NCBI GenBank assembly: GCA_964036155.1
Contig: OZ038422.1
Span: 61,899,201 to 61,963,200 of the forward strand
From: Diploscapter coronatus
Lineage: Eukaryota > Nematoda > Chromadorea > Rhabditida > Rhabditidae
Direction: 5' to 3'
Length of the DNA: 64,000 nucleotides
Shown: one piece after another, positions 25,702-38,357 of the stretch
How positions within the stretch are numbered: the first letter of the stretch is position 1
Layout of the letters: the number at the start of each line of letters is the position of its first letter
Program-made: the position numbers and the translations under genes
The notes under the pieces: model-generated
The model's input: the letters and a program-made list of their open reading frames with translations, nothing else
Databases searched by the model: none
What the model was told of the DNA's origin: nothing

Positions 25702-27770
25702 TTACGCGATAAGGAGGAGAACCAAAGTGATGTCGTCTGGCTTGCCTCCAGGAGCCATATAGCCATGCTCCCGAGCCTTCATCGCGAAGGGTGAATTGTG
25801 GTTCGAATCGAAAGCCAATCTTCGAGCGGTCAGAGCCAAGGCGTTGCACACCTGGAAAGATCAATTGAGTTTCCAAAAATGGCATTTTCAAATATAATAC
25901 ATTTTAAACAAGCCACCTGTATTTCACCTACAAAATAGAGAATTTTAATATAAAATTGTGCATTTTCTAAATGAAAGGTATACTTCGCAAACAAAACATG
26001 CATTTTTTAGCCGGAATAATTTCTAATTAAATTCCAATTAAGAGGGACGATTTAAAGGATGAATTTTTACCTCCTGAACGGTAGCCTTTCCCTCCTCGAG
26101 CAATTTCAGCTGGTCGAGCACCAGCTGCTCGCTCAGATTGTCCCACAGCCCATCGGTGGCCAGCAAAATGATGTCTCCCTTCTCGACAGGCAGATTTCCC
26201 GTATCGGCCATGTCCGGCTTGTCGCCAATGAATCCTTCGAATCCTGAATTTTAAGGGTGTTTTCAGGTGTCAGAAAATTTAACTCCCTACCCTCCGGAGG
26301 CTGCGTCAATTGGAATGGCGCGTTGAAGTAGTGGACCTGTTCCTGGCTCTTGGCAACTACCTGAAAAGTTAGCATAAAATAAAAAGAAATCGATTTTTCA
26401 AAATTTTCAATTTTAGCCCACCTTGCCCTTCCTAACTACCATGAACCCGGAGTCGCCTAGATTCGCTGAGTACAATGAATCCTGATGCACTACGAGAACG
26501 CACGCGGTCGATGATCCTGAAAATAAGCGATAAGCCGATAAGCATAATTTGAAAAAGTTGATATCGGGATTAATTTTTCTTTGTGTGGCGTTGTTTTTTA
26601 GTCTATATTACCCCTTCTCAAAATGGGTCAATATAGGTCTCATTCAATTTAATAACGAATGCACTTGGAAATCTCGAGTAAGATTTTGAGTGATTTATAG
26701 AACGTTATAATTATTACCCTTTTCTAAGAAATTACATGAAGAAAAAAAGAAAAGAGGGTTGTAACTACAAGGAGCCAATTTAAAGACAATAGGCGATTTT
26801 TTTCATTTGTAAATTTTTACCAATAGGCCTAGGAGATTCAGCAGTGGCTTTGAATGCCTTGTCGAGCAGAAGCTCGGGTCGTTTGGGGTCGAATTCGCCG
26901 ATCGCCACCCTCGCCTCGCACTCCTTCATCAGACGCCTACTGAACGCAGAGGGGTCGATACCGTATTTTCTCCAGCCACCCACTCCGTCGGCTACTCCTA
27001 GAAAAATTAGCATATTTAAAAATAGCTGAAAAATGCGAAAATGAACAATATACAAAAATTTGAAGCATTTTGAAAGTTTTTGATAGGGTAGCAATGATAA
27101 ATTTTTGAAAATTCGGCAGAGGGCATCGGTGACAAATTTCTGAATTCCGACTCACCAACTACGAAAGTATTCTTGAATCGTGAAATGAAGCACGCGTCGT
27201 CGCCGTACACCCCAGTGTCCAACACCGTCGAGGCGCCTTTGAGCATGTCCTGAAGTTTTCAAATGTTTTTTTGAAAATATGACAGTTTTTGAGTCTTTGA
27301 AAGTTCACCCTCATTTTCTCCTTGTCAACACCATTTCAGTTTAAAAGTTGGCTAAGTTTTAAGAATTCAATTTTTCGCACCTTCGGAAATCCCGCACAAC
27401 TCGCGACGACTTTGTCGACCCCAGTCGAGCTACTGGATTGCGGGGCCGCATCGGATGAGGTCGAAGTGGCCGGGGACGAACCCGATGAGATAGGTCGGCG
27501 GAAGATCACATCGGAGGTAATACCGATACCTGAATTCGAATTCTATCATGGATTTCAGGGCGAAAATGACGATTTTACCACATTTATATCAAATTTTGCC
27601 AGATATTTTACTACTGAGAAAGGGATGATTTTTAGCAAAATTATGGTGATTCAGAGGTGAATTTTTTAAAATAAAATTTGCAAAAAAGTACCCAAATCGA
27701 GCGACGAGGCCGAAAACGCGGCTCGAATCGCCAGCCGGCCACACGACAACAGTCGGACACCGTTTACCAT
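25702..27770 (-). CDS. PPTC7: Mitochondrial PP2C-type phosphatase (PPTC7 family)
   Basis: A metal-dependent protein phosphatase of the mitochondrion. The ATG at 27768-27770 opens a targeting presequence, MVNGVRLLSCGRLAIRAAFS, like human PPTC7. An exon joined in phase gives GIGITSDVIFRRPISSGSSP and a Ser-rich linker. The PP2C core follows: GVYGDDACFISRFKNTFVVG, VADGVGGWRKYGIDPSAFSR, SSTACVLV, SANLGDSGFMVVRKGKVV, HYFNAPFQLTQPPEGFEGFI, DIILLATDGLWDNLSEQLV, ending GGKPDDITLVLLLIA. Metal-binding aspartates are visible in YGDDA, ADGVGGW, TDGLWDN and GGKPDD. It appears intact. Confidence 0.93.
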
Positions 27771-30700
27771 CGACGCATAGACTGAAAATTCGCAAAGAGT
27801 ACAAAATTATTATCTCGGAATTCTCAAAATCAGTCCTAAACCGATAAAATCAAGAAAATCGATCGAGGTTAAGGAATGAAAATCAATAAATTTCGAGGTT
27901 TAGGTCAGAGCTACGCAGTTTTTCAGCTAAATGAAAAATTCTAAAGGCGCCTTCAAGTAAAAGTTTTACCGGAACACTCTGGCTAAAGTCCTGATCAAGC
28001 AGGATGAAATGACATAAAAATCAATAAATCAAACATCGATAAAGCAAAGTAAAAAGACGAGGTTCCTCGAGAAAACCGGACGGGATATAATTTGGAGAGG
28101 AGCGAAGAAATAGGGACTAGAATATGTGCGGAGTTGAAGAGAGGTTAGAGAAATTGGTCTATCTTAGTTTTGCACGCTATTTCTCCCCTCGTAGAACAAA
28201 TCGATAGTCGGCCTTCTGCCTCAGCTGTTGCGAAGTCGCGCGCGGCGAAAATTGACTGCAACGAGGCTGAATTTCGCCGCGATGCGGCAGTGTCCTTTGT
28301 CCTACGAGAGACTATGAGAAATGAGGAGAGAAAGAAAAATAGCACGTGAAATGAGGATAGTTAAAGAAAGATGATAAAAAGATAAAGCGGGGAGAAAATA
28401 GAGGGCGGAAAATAGTTGCCTCGGGGACCATGCAATTATTATAAAGAAAAAACTACAAGATTACAGTATAAATGAAAAATACAATAAAAATGAAAAAAAC
28501 ATAACTGAAAAGACGATAAAACTGAACGAAGATCAACCTTTGATGTTTCGCTTTCGAACGCTCAAAATACAAGAAATCACTGACCAATCAAAGGGTAAAA
28601 AAATTGGGGAAAATTGAAATTGTGTTTACCAATTCTTCGAAACTTCAAAACTGGGTAATAAAAGTTGAGAAGTGCTGATAAAATATACCGCTTGTACTGC
28701 TAAAATGATAAACTATACAGGAACCTTGATGAATATTTCGATAAAAACTGAAATTCTATTCAAATTTTATGAAAAATGTGTGAATGTTTTAGAAAAAAAA
28801 AACTTTGAAATTTCATCTAATTTCAATAAAACTTGAAAAATGATGTTTAAAATAAAATTTTACGCAGAAAGGTAGACTATTTTTACAATTCCAGAGAAAA
28901 AATCGAAGTCTAAGAGTTTAGAAAGTTGCACAGAAGTAGGTATTTACTCAGTTTCTTCTTCTCGAATCTAAGCGGGTCTTCATTTTCACAGCTCACCGCA
29001 CTCTCAGAAGCCAAGCAATTCTCATATCAGCAGCAATGAGAGACTGTCTTTAGACAAACAGAACGCGGGACTCGGCTCGTTCAGAGATAAAAAAAAAAAA
29101 AACTCCGGATAAGTCTGAATTGAATAATTCGAAATTTAGAATTAGAAAAATTTTCTGATTCTGAAACTCGATCCTGGAAATCTAGCCTTCAATAAGAGAA
29201 CATTTAATCCAAACAGATCTGAAGTTAGGTTCGAGTTCAGGATCCCGACCTCATGCCTTCAAAATATTGACACTATCATGACGAGAAAAGCCTTTTATCG
29301 CATATGGAAAGCCTACAAATCTAGTGAAATGCACTATTGTTTTGATTTTATTGCAAAGAGTGATGTAATTGATCAATGTCCAGACTAGATTTTCGTCAGT
29401 TGTTCAGAGATTCTTGGCGTCTTTTTATCAGCCATTTCTCAGATCTTATCAATTCATTACAAATCTTTTTATCGGAAAGGATATCTATCATTAGTTATCA
29501 TTTTTATCATATTTATTCCATTCAACTATGATAATCTTTATCGTTTTATCAGACTCCCCCTTCCCTTGCGATTTTATCATTCCCCTCATTAGTGTGTTGC
29601 TTCATTTGCATGACTCCGCCCCCTCAGGGGATAATTGTAGGATCGATATGTTCAAAGGCTGTATGTCAAATTAGAGGAACCAAGAAAACAGAAAGAAATA
29701 GTATATAAAAAGCGGAGAAAAAGAAGGAAAAATAGCGTGAAGAAAGAGGAGGGAAAAGAGTGAGGAAAAAGGGAGAAAGAAATAGAGTGCATAAAAAAGA
29801 GAGAGCCCAGAAATGGTCACATGATGTAAGAGAGGCGAGGCTGCGTCTGGCAGTTGTATATGCAAAACTGGCTCTCTTCCATTTTTTCCACTCAAAATTT
29901 CGTCATTCTAAACAACGAAGATTATATTTCATTGCTATTTGTTGCAATTATTATGTTTTTTCCGATATATGAATTTTTTGCTATACATTTTTGCTGTGGA
30001 GTAACTCTCTTTGAAAAGAGATGGAATTTTAGATAACGAGGAAGAAAAATGGAAGCGCATCAGGCAAAACTAACAAAAAGCCTCGTATATATTGGATTTT
30101 CGCTTTGATATATCTGCATTTTACTAAACCTAACTAATAGTAGCAACATACGCTAATTAGCCCACATTTAGGGTCACTTTTATGTTCTATTTACAATACG
30201 TCAGAAGCCATATTTTACTATCGCCTCAATTGTTGCTAGAACTGGTCACTTCTTAAGAGAAGAGTCGATAATAAAGTCGATATTCATGTTTTTCGGGGTT
30301 ATTTGACTATTTTATGCATCTTTCGACTTATCATTTCCAAATACCGCTTCGCGACCCGTCGTCTTTAAGGGCTTAATAATCGCCTTTGAAGCTTAGGACT
30401 TATCTTAGTTCCCACTCATTTCGCGTTTCCCTTTGAGTGGCCTGACGCTGCTGCTGTTTTCATCATATATTGATTATTTAAGTTCGTTTAACTTCAAATT
30501 TAAGCTTAACTTCAAAAAATTCAAAACAGCTACAATACTTCGCACTTCTATCAAATTTATTAAACTTAAATATATACTGAAAATTTTATCTTTATACATT
30601 TGATCCAAGTTAGAAAACTCCATTAATTTACTTAATTTAATGGATATATCAAAGCTTCCCCTCTTACTCTATTTCTTTGTGAGGTTGACCCCTAATATCT

Positions 30701-32097
30701 CTATATCCTATATCCCTTTAGCCCTTAGATCCACCCTTTTTGCCGCAAAATGACGGATATATTCTTATATTCTCTTTGTCTCTCATTTGTCAGAACGAAT
30801 TAAAATATTCGCATTAGCCCATTGTATGATAATTAGATGGCCATTTCTTTCTTATATAGTAATCTGACCGAATATATACTCTTATTAGTATTTAGCTATA
30901 TAAATTGTATAAGCTAGTAATCAATACAGCTTTATCTGTTATCAACAAAAACTAAATTGATTTTAACTATGTTATAAATCAAACCAAATATACCTTTACC
31001 TATCACCAAATATAGGCGCACAAGTTTCTCGATAAATAGTTTTAATGGCTTCGGGTGTTGAAGATAAAGATAAATAATCTCTATCTTCTCTCTGCTATTT
31101 TCGATCTCTTCCCATCTGACTTTATAATTTGCGCGTTTACTCTCTGTTGATTCAATGTCAAACATGACGACTGTTTCAATAGATAAATTCGACGTTCATC
31201 GATTTCATGGAACTGCTATATTTAACATTTTAATTTATGTTTGTATAATATAGTAATCTAAATTTTGATTAGCTTTAAATATAATTTATACATATGTCTT
31301 CTATTTAGTTCATCTTATGTGTAGTAAAATATATTCTACTTATTAAAATAATCCTAGATCTCTTAATTCGCTCTTCCCTGTCATATTTTAATATTCTACT
31401 TTTAATTCTTAATCTAATTTATAAATATCCGATCCGATCTCCATTCCAATTTGTCAAGCATATATCTTCCTGCCAAATCTAAATTACTCTAGCATATTCA
31501 TTCATGCATGAGTGGTCTATGTTAGTATGTTAGTCTGTTTGTGGCTCTCTTCCCCATTGATTCACTTCTCACTCGAAAGTGCCCTGGAGCATTGTTGTCT
31601 TTTTCTTTTCGGTCTCTAAAATTTTCGTGCTATTTTCGCGCACACCTCCATGGCTGGCCGCAACACCATCTTCATACACAGAATATTGTTGACTTTGCCA
31701 ATATTTCTCCTGAGAAATCTTTCTGCTTCTTTTCTCGCTGCTCTTTTTATCATTCTTATCATCGAGCCCACTATATCGTCCATCCTAAATCTAAATTAAT
31801 TTTAATATGTCTTACGAATCAGGTTTGACTTATTGCTAGTTTAACTCGAAGGCTGAAGTCCATCCGGCTTTAATTTGACTTCCTTAAACTCCTCATGTCC
31901 AAATTTAGCCTTGGAGCGTCGCATACGTTACTTGAAAGAGATCGAATACGATTGTAAGGGATTTTCGGAATCCTCTTAAATATCGGTTTTGAAATCCCTC
32001 CGTAAAGCATGGTTTAATACCCTTCGCGTGCCGCACCGATCGTTGATATGAAATTCGAAATCACACTAACTGCATTTTCAGACTTAACAAATTCGGA
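27771..32097. other. Long AT-rich non-coding region
   Basis: This lies between divergent PPTC7 (-) and the membrane-protein gene (+). I found no convincing coding exon. Visible structure includes a GATA-site cluster (29420-29580), an octamer and GC box (29600-29630), and a TATA box followed by an AG-rich tract (29699-29812). The rest, especially 30500-31500, is very AT-rich with TATATC motifs. It probably holds the distal promoter and a long first intron of the downstream gene. Confidence 0.45.
29420..29720. promoter_or_regulatory. Candidate enhancer/promoter: GATA cluster, octamer, GC box, TATA
   Basis: Within about 160 bp there are roughly seven sites matching YTATCW, the reverse of WGATAR. 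They are followed by an exact octamer ATTTGCAT at about 29606, a GC box (CCGCCCCC) and, at 29701, TATATAAAAAG. The arrangement looks like a regulatory module for the gene at 32098-34512, but this is inference from motifs only. Confidence 0.4.
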
Positions 32098-32406
32098 ATG
32101 GTGTCCGGGATTTCATCTTTCCTAAGACCTAGAAGGGATCGACAGAATAACAATGGCAAAAACAAGGATAAAGTGACAATTCAAGGTATTTTTGAGCGGA
32201 AGAATTAACGATTTGCAAAAAATAGCATCTGGAATATAGCTGAATTTTGATGCTTCATTAAAATGGCTCTTTCTTACAAATTGTTAATTGATTAGCCGTT
32301 TTGCGGCGATTTTCAACCGGTTTTTGCCGAGATTGATATAATTATGCCTGTTTACGGCAGGGCCCCAATTGCATTGGGTATGGATTGGTGACCCTGTGGT
32401 GAAAGG
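32098..32406 (+). CDS. Upstream coding exons of the membrane-protein gene (alternative N-terminus)
   Basis: Two exons join in phase. The first follows a TTTTCAG acceptor and reads MVSGISSFLRPRRDRQNNNG then KNKDKVTIQ. The second (from about 32361, after CGGCAG) reads GPQLHWVWIGDPVVK. The donor AAAG|GTCACA ends in phase 1. Either the acceptor before CAGTTCGT (about 32999) or the one before TGACTTCC (about 33069) continues in the frame of the gene starting at 33008. The N-terminus is basic and disordered. I do not recognise it. Confidence 0.5.
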
Positions 32407-33007
32407 TCACACGCTCTATTTTCCCTCTTCTTTTCCATTCTGCCATCCCCTTCTATTTTGCTACACTCCTCTTAACTTAAAGTTTGTTGATTTTGTTTCT
32501 CTAGCGAAGTTAGAACAATTAAATGAAATTCTCAATTACAAAACATCGAAAAAAAATCGACCTTCCGGAGCAATTTTCCCATCTTTTTGCTCTATTCAAT
32601 TTTCAGCGCAAAGCCTACGGCATATTGATATCCTTTCTGCCTCTTTTTATCGCATTTTTCTTTGTTATTTCGCGAATTCTTTGCTTCTTTTCTCGTCAGC
32701 TGACATTTTCTGAGACTCTTTGCTAACCCTACATTTTTTCTCACACACACAACTCATTCCCAGACCAAGTCCATTCTCTCGTTGATATCTTCTTCTTCTT
32801 CGATTTATCTTTGCGAACGCTCAAAAACAACACGTTCTCTGAGCAATAAGTAAGATTTATTATAATATCATTACATATTTGCAGTTAATATGATTGCTTT
32901 TGCTTGCTGTGAGCAATATTCTTCTTTTTAGCTTTATGGAAAGAAATGCTACATCATTGTATACGAAATAGAACAGAATTTGAAATAGTTTTTCTCAAGC
33001 AGTTCGT

Positions 33008-34512
33008 ATGCAAGGATTGCAAACTTTGGTTTTTTCTTTGCCTTCTCTAATTTTAGTTTTATTTTTAGTGACTTCCGCCGAGGACAACCAACCAATGAGT
33101 TCGACGTCGACCGTTCAAGAAATTCTCATCGAAAGCGCTCCAGATGATGAAGTTCAGATTCCGAATGGAGATAGCAAGACGGTGGTTATTGAATCTAATG
33201 AGGTTACTATTTATATATGATATATCTAAATAAATATATCTGAATATTTATTTAAACTAATATATCTAGATACTTTCCAGCATTATTATCTCTAAATATT
33301 TTATCTAAATTAATATTAATATATAAAATATTCTTTAATTAATGTATCGAAATATTTTGATCAATATGTCTAATCATTTTAACTAAATAGTTTATTTCAA
33401 TATTTAATTTAGAGCGTTGATCGTTCCTCTATCGCCTGCCCCATTAATATGGCCAAAGTCAAAGAAATCGTCGAAGATTTGCCCCCGGAAGTCAAGTAAT
33501 TTTTTCCAATTTGAATTTTAAATTCAATTTTACATCTTAAGAGAAACCGCCAAGTATTCTGGTCTAGCTATTTCTTCTCTATTGGGCCTATTCTTTACCG
33601 TCGTATTCTATCGCTATTTGAGGCATGTGTTTATGCCTGAGGAGAACGGATTATTCTGCTGGTATGTTTAAATATATATTATTATTACATTTAATTATAT
33701 TTTTAAAAATCATATTTTAGGCTCTTCGCCGGTCCATTTTCCCCTATGTTCGATGCTTTGTGCCATCCCCAGAGGGAGAATATGTTCATCGAGATTTCCA
33801 AAGAATCGCAACAACTCGCTGGAGAAGTCACTCATGGTATTCAAAAATATTATCATATTTTAATCAGGTTGAATTTTAGAAGTTGGAAATCTCTTCACTT
33901 CTATGATCGATGGATTCTGTGCGTTCGGCACGATTTTCCATGCCATTTTCGGGGCTACTTTCGAGGCGGTAAGACTTTTTGTCAAAATACTGCAAAACAA
34001 AAGTCGAATTTATGGATCGTTATCGTGATAAATATCGAACATTTAAGTTTTTACTTATTACTTTTATTAATATTTAAAAAAAAAATGTTAATTTTCAGAT
34101 CTATAGCGCATTCCATGAACTTCACGAAAATATGGGCGAGAATTTGTCGCACCTCGTTCACGCCATCGAGCAATTTTGGTCCTTTCTCCTCCATCTCTTC
34201 TATTCTGCAGTCGTTGGAACCGCTGGATCTATTGCCGGTAATTAACCTGGTTTAAGTACTCTAATTAAGTCAGATTAAATCAAGAAACTTTAAACGTTAG
34301 TTACAATCTTTACATACGAAATATAGTGAAAAGGCTTCCCTTACCAAATCTGATCATATTTCGCATATAGCGATGTATATGATTACTTTTTAAATTGTAG
34401 TTTAATTATACTAATTAAATATTATTTAGTTGCTTAATTACTCAATTAAGGTCTTGCCTCAGCGGTTAAGACAGGATTAGGCTTCGGTCAACAGAGCAGT
34501 TCCTTCTGGTGA
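33008..34512 (+). CDS. Multi-pass membrane or secreted protein, unknown
   Basis: The local ATG begins a strong signal peptide or signal anchor (MQGLQTLVFSLPSLILVLFL). An acidic, Ser/Thr-rich ectodomain follows (TSAEDNQPMSSTSTVQEIL, DDEVQIPNGDSKTVVIE), then INMAKVKEIVEDLPPEVK. Hydrophobic segments come next: YSGLAISSLLGLFFTVVFYR, NGLFCWLFAGPFSPMF, SMIDGFCAFGTIFHAIFGAT and FWSFLLHLFYSAVVGTAGSI. The last exon (34451-34512) gives GLASAVKTGLGFGQQSSSFW and a stop. All seven exons join in phase. No family was recognised. Upstream exons at 32098 may supply a different N-terminus. Confidence 0.75.
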
Positions 34513-35083
34513 ATTGGCATAATTTCTCAAATTTTCTTCGAATCTCTTCCAATTTGCAATCCTACAATTAACCTCAGGAATTTAACCGATTTAATTGTCA
34601 TAATTAGCGTAATTAGTCGCTAGCTAGCCCAGTAACTAAGGATTTAATTAGGCAGTAATTTAGTCTTTCCTTTGATTATTACTAATACTTTTTCCAATCA
34701 AACCTTGCATGATTCACTACCAGTTTACCCTCATCCAACAACACTTACATCTCATATATTGATCTGCCGAGTATTCCATTGTCAGTTATATTCACCAATT
34801 TTAGAATATTCAAAAGAGGGATGCTTACAGTTACTGAAAATTGTACCTTTACCTTACATAAGGAAGCTATGATTGAGTTTATTTTTAATCTAGCTGTGGG
34901 CATTCCTAATTCAAACTATTGTATATAATTGAATATTGTCATTATATATAATCTCATCGTTATTTTCGACTGAAATTCATATTTTCATAACCTCCTATGA
35001 TTATTTGTCATAATGCTTCATTTATTTTATTACACTACACTACACTTCACAACACAATAAATATTCATACAACCTGAGGTTGT
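34513..35083. other. Intergenic region between convergent genes
   Basis: AT-rich sequence between the membrane-protein gene (+) and hydroxypyruvate isomerase (-). No coding or structural feature was recognised. Confidence 0.4.
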
Positions 35084-36468
35084 TTAGAATTTTAGACCCA
35101 TAGCATTTGCCCAGACGAAGTCCTTTTCCGGATTCTGCTTCGACTGGTTGTATTCGCACCCGATGATCCAGTCCTGAAATAAGAGATATCCATTTATCGA
35201 AAAATAGATAAATTGTAAATTGAAAGGTATCACGACACAAAACATTAAATCAGCATATGTATGTGAAAAGATATCTTATTCTAGCCATCTTTACATTATT
35301 TTGCTTTTTATAACTCATGTTATAATGCCATGTGGTTTACAAATGTCCAAGAAAAATATGAATACCGGATTAATTCTCCTCGCCACATCGAAGATATACT
35401 TGTAGTCAACTTCGCCATCGAATCCAGGAGACAGTCTGTGTGGGACTTGAGCAACTTGGAGATATCCTTAAAATCTAGCTAAGTAAGTCTGAATTTTCCC
35501 CGGCTTTTTACCGATATCATTTTTGTACTTCTCCAGAGTCGCCGTCAATTGACCGTTGATCTGCTGCGCGTGGAAAACGTCCTGGATTTTCAAAATCTCT
35601 TTTTTGGAAACTAAAACAAAAACTACATACGTATTGAATCTTCAAATTCGACAGGTTGACTTGATCCAGGACTTCCTTCGCTGAAAATTTTCAATTTTTG
35701 CAAGGAAATGAGAAATGTCATGCCTTGTTCATAGGAATTGAGAAAGTACCCCTTGATCGTGTAGGAATTGATCGGCTCGATGAGACAGGTGATGTCGTTC
35801 TGAAATAAGTTAATTGATCAATTATCTCTTAATTACTCCACGTTTAATTACCTCAGCCAATTTCTGCGCTGCGAATTTGATGTTGTCGAGGTAGCAAGTC
35901 TTCGCTTCAACATCGCTCTTTTCTGCCAATCCAGCCATGACATGGACCCTAAGATTTGCATATTATCAAATTTAATCATCCAGTATTGGATAATTTGATG
36001 AGTTCTTTAAAATAAAAAGGGTAAAATGTGTTCTTCTCATAATATTTATAATTGGAGAATGCTAGTATTAAACAAAAATTCAATAGCTTATTGGATGACC
36101 CAAGAGCCCCCTAACCTTTTGCAGTCAAGTTTTCTCGCGTATTCGACCGCTTTGTCGATGCTCTCTTTGAACTCGTTCTTGTGCGATTTTAGAGCTGCCA
36201 AACCACGGAAACCTGAGGCCCAATCGCCTGGAAAATCCATGATTTTTTTCTTTCAGGACCTTAAAATTATTTAGATTATACCCGCAGGAGCATTGATGAG
36301 CGAGTGTTGGACGCCGAATTTCTGCGAGTTTTCCAGAAGGACTTCGGCAGGCTCCGAATAGGGCAATGCGATTTCGGCAAGTTTGAACCCAACGGCAGCA
36401 GCCTTCTCGTATCGAGCAGCAAGGGGGACGTCGGTGAACAACATCGTTAGATTGGCGGAAACGCGCAT
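35084..36468 (-). CDS. HYI: Hydroxypyruvate isomerase (HYI family)
   Basis: A TIM-barrel enzyme that interconverts hydroxypyruvate and tartronate semialdehyde. The start MRVSANLTMLFTDVPLAARY matches the family pattern FSANLSWLF. Further blocks are GFKLAEIALPYSEPAEVLL, VQHSLINAPAG, KRVHVMAGLAEKSDV, CLIEPINSYTIKGYFLNSYE, DVFHAQQINGQLT, VAQVPHRLSPGFDGEVDYKY and IIGCEYNQS. The metal-ligand glutamates in LIEPIN and GCEY are kept. The length is close to the usual 260-280 residues. The C-terminus ends NAMGLKF. The gene is convergent with the membrane-protein gene and divergent from the S9 peptidase. Confidence 0.9.
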
Positions 36469-38357
36469 TTTGACTGAAATATGAAAACTTAGCCTACTGT
36501 AAATCCCAATCAGGTTAAACCTCGCGCAATATTTACAAAAAAAAATTTTCTTCGAATTGGTTAAAGTTCGCAGTGAGAAAGAATTTTATTCCAATTGGAA
36601 TTTTACCTCTTTCTTAAGACTAGACTCTTTTCCGACTCCTATTTTGGAGTTTAATGCTCTTCGACTAGTGCCTCAGACAGTGTCCCATTCAAAGGGTGCA
36701 TGCAAATTTACATCTCGTGAATAGTGCATTTACACTCGGCGACAATATCGCATTGAGTTTTATTGACCTGAGTGAACCTATAGATCGGATACATTTATGT
36801 TTAACTTCAACTTCCTACGGTATTTTTGCAGTTATTAGAGCTGTAATTTTCAAAGTTTCTGTTGTCGTTGAACTTCACGTAAATCGTGTCGTGATCCGAC
36901 TTCCCTCAGGATCAAAACTAAATACATTTTCTGACCAAAACATCGAAAGACACCATAACGGACGTGACACGACGTTTTCATCACCGAGTAAATGATAGGT
37001 GAAAAGCGGGGCGTTTTTCCGAGAGCTCCTTCTTTAATATCTCTATCTCAAATCCCTCCACAAATCGTCTTTCTTTTCATCTATGAATTGTTTGCTTATT
37101 GTATACAGATATTGTGAACACTGCTCGATTCATATGTCTAGCGCGTCTGTTTCTCCATTTCAACGTCGAGGGTCAACATGTGGTCATTTTTGTATTTTTT
37201 CTTCGTAATTCTATCACTTTGAAAATAAAATTTCCCTATTACTTACGTCATTTTTAGTGTGCTACATGAAATTTAAAGTTTTGAATACATTTGAGTATAG
37301 TTTTCGATTCTACAATGATCAGCAAGATCTTCTTCTGCAAGCTTTCTAGTCTAGCTGATCTTCAGAACCTATTCACAGCCCCAGACGACAGACTGATGCC
37401 CCGCCGAATTTGATCGGATCGGCAAACAATGCTTCCGCTTGTTTTTCTATATCTTGAATATGTTAGTCCTTCCTTCCTTCTGCTGCTTCTGCATCGGCGA
37501 TGCACCGCAAATAGTCGCAGCCGCATTTTTTGCGCGTCGTGTCTAAATTTTGCACCTCTCATTCCGACCTTTGAAACGCTAGCCGCCGACGGCGTTTTTG
37601 TGGCCGCTCGATAGTTCGAGAACGAACGCGGGGCGGAGCCCCGATTCATAATTGTGCAGTCCATTGTTGACTGTACGAAAATAGCATGGATATGAGGAGC
37701 CAGAAAGAAGTAAAAACGCAAAAAGACCGCTGAAACAATGCAATGTCCACTTGCTTGAAGAAGGATCGAAAATACACAGACGAATCCCCCGCGCGAGAAC
37801 ACTTCCTCTATTTATAATTTGCCCTTCTCGGAATCGGTGATCATTGCAATTTTTTTTTTATTGTTGTATCATTTTGACAAAATCTTAAACATTTTGTACG
37901 CTGCTTAATCAAGAGTTGTTTAACTAAAAAAGTGTGTGCGCGTCGGTTAAATCCGAGGAAGGAACGGTGAGTTAGTTGCGCGTCGCGCGGACAAACATTC
38001 GGAAGGCGAGAAGTGAGTGCTGTGGTGGTAGGGGGAGGGCTAGCAATCATGTCTTAACTCTATATATCGGCCCTTTGTTAATCCCCCCCCCCCCCCCCCC
38101 CCCCCCCCCCCTTTTAACCCTCTCTATGGTCACTCCCTCCCCACTTATCCGCGCTTATTTGCACCGTGTGGTGTGCTTCGTAACTTCTAACTTTGTTACT
38201 TTTCCATCGTTTTTATTTCCGTCCTATGCCAAAATCACTTCCTTGTACAGCGTTTAAGCTTCTAAGAAATCTACAAAGTTTTTTCATCTTATAATGACGA
38301 TTTCGCTTCCAAAACGGATGAAGTATCCAAGAAGCTTCATATTCTTGCAGATCTCAA
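36469..38357. other. Intergenic region between divergent HYI and S9 peptidase genes
   Basis: About 1.9 kb without a recognised exon. It holds a GC-rich segment with a perfect hairpin (CGGGGCGGAGCCCCG near 37630) and the 29-base poly-C tract at 38083. Open frames at 36696-36995 (+) and 37362-37802 (-) show no protein signature. Confidence 0.45.
38083..38111. repeat. Homopolymer tract of 29 C
   Basis: An uninterrupted run of 29 C on the plus strand (poly-G on the minus strand), about 250 bp upstream of the peptidase start. Such tracts can form G-quadruplexes and are unstable without the FANCJ-type helicase in C. elegans. Confidence 0.95.

Noticed and set aside
36696..36995. 99-codon open frame on the plus strand
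   Set aside because: No start context, domain pattern or splice support, and the amino-acid composition looks random.
37362..37802. 146-codon open frame on the minus strand with a hydrophobic start
   Set aside because: It lies in a GC-rich upstream region, overlaps open frames on the other strand and has no family signature. Probably chance.
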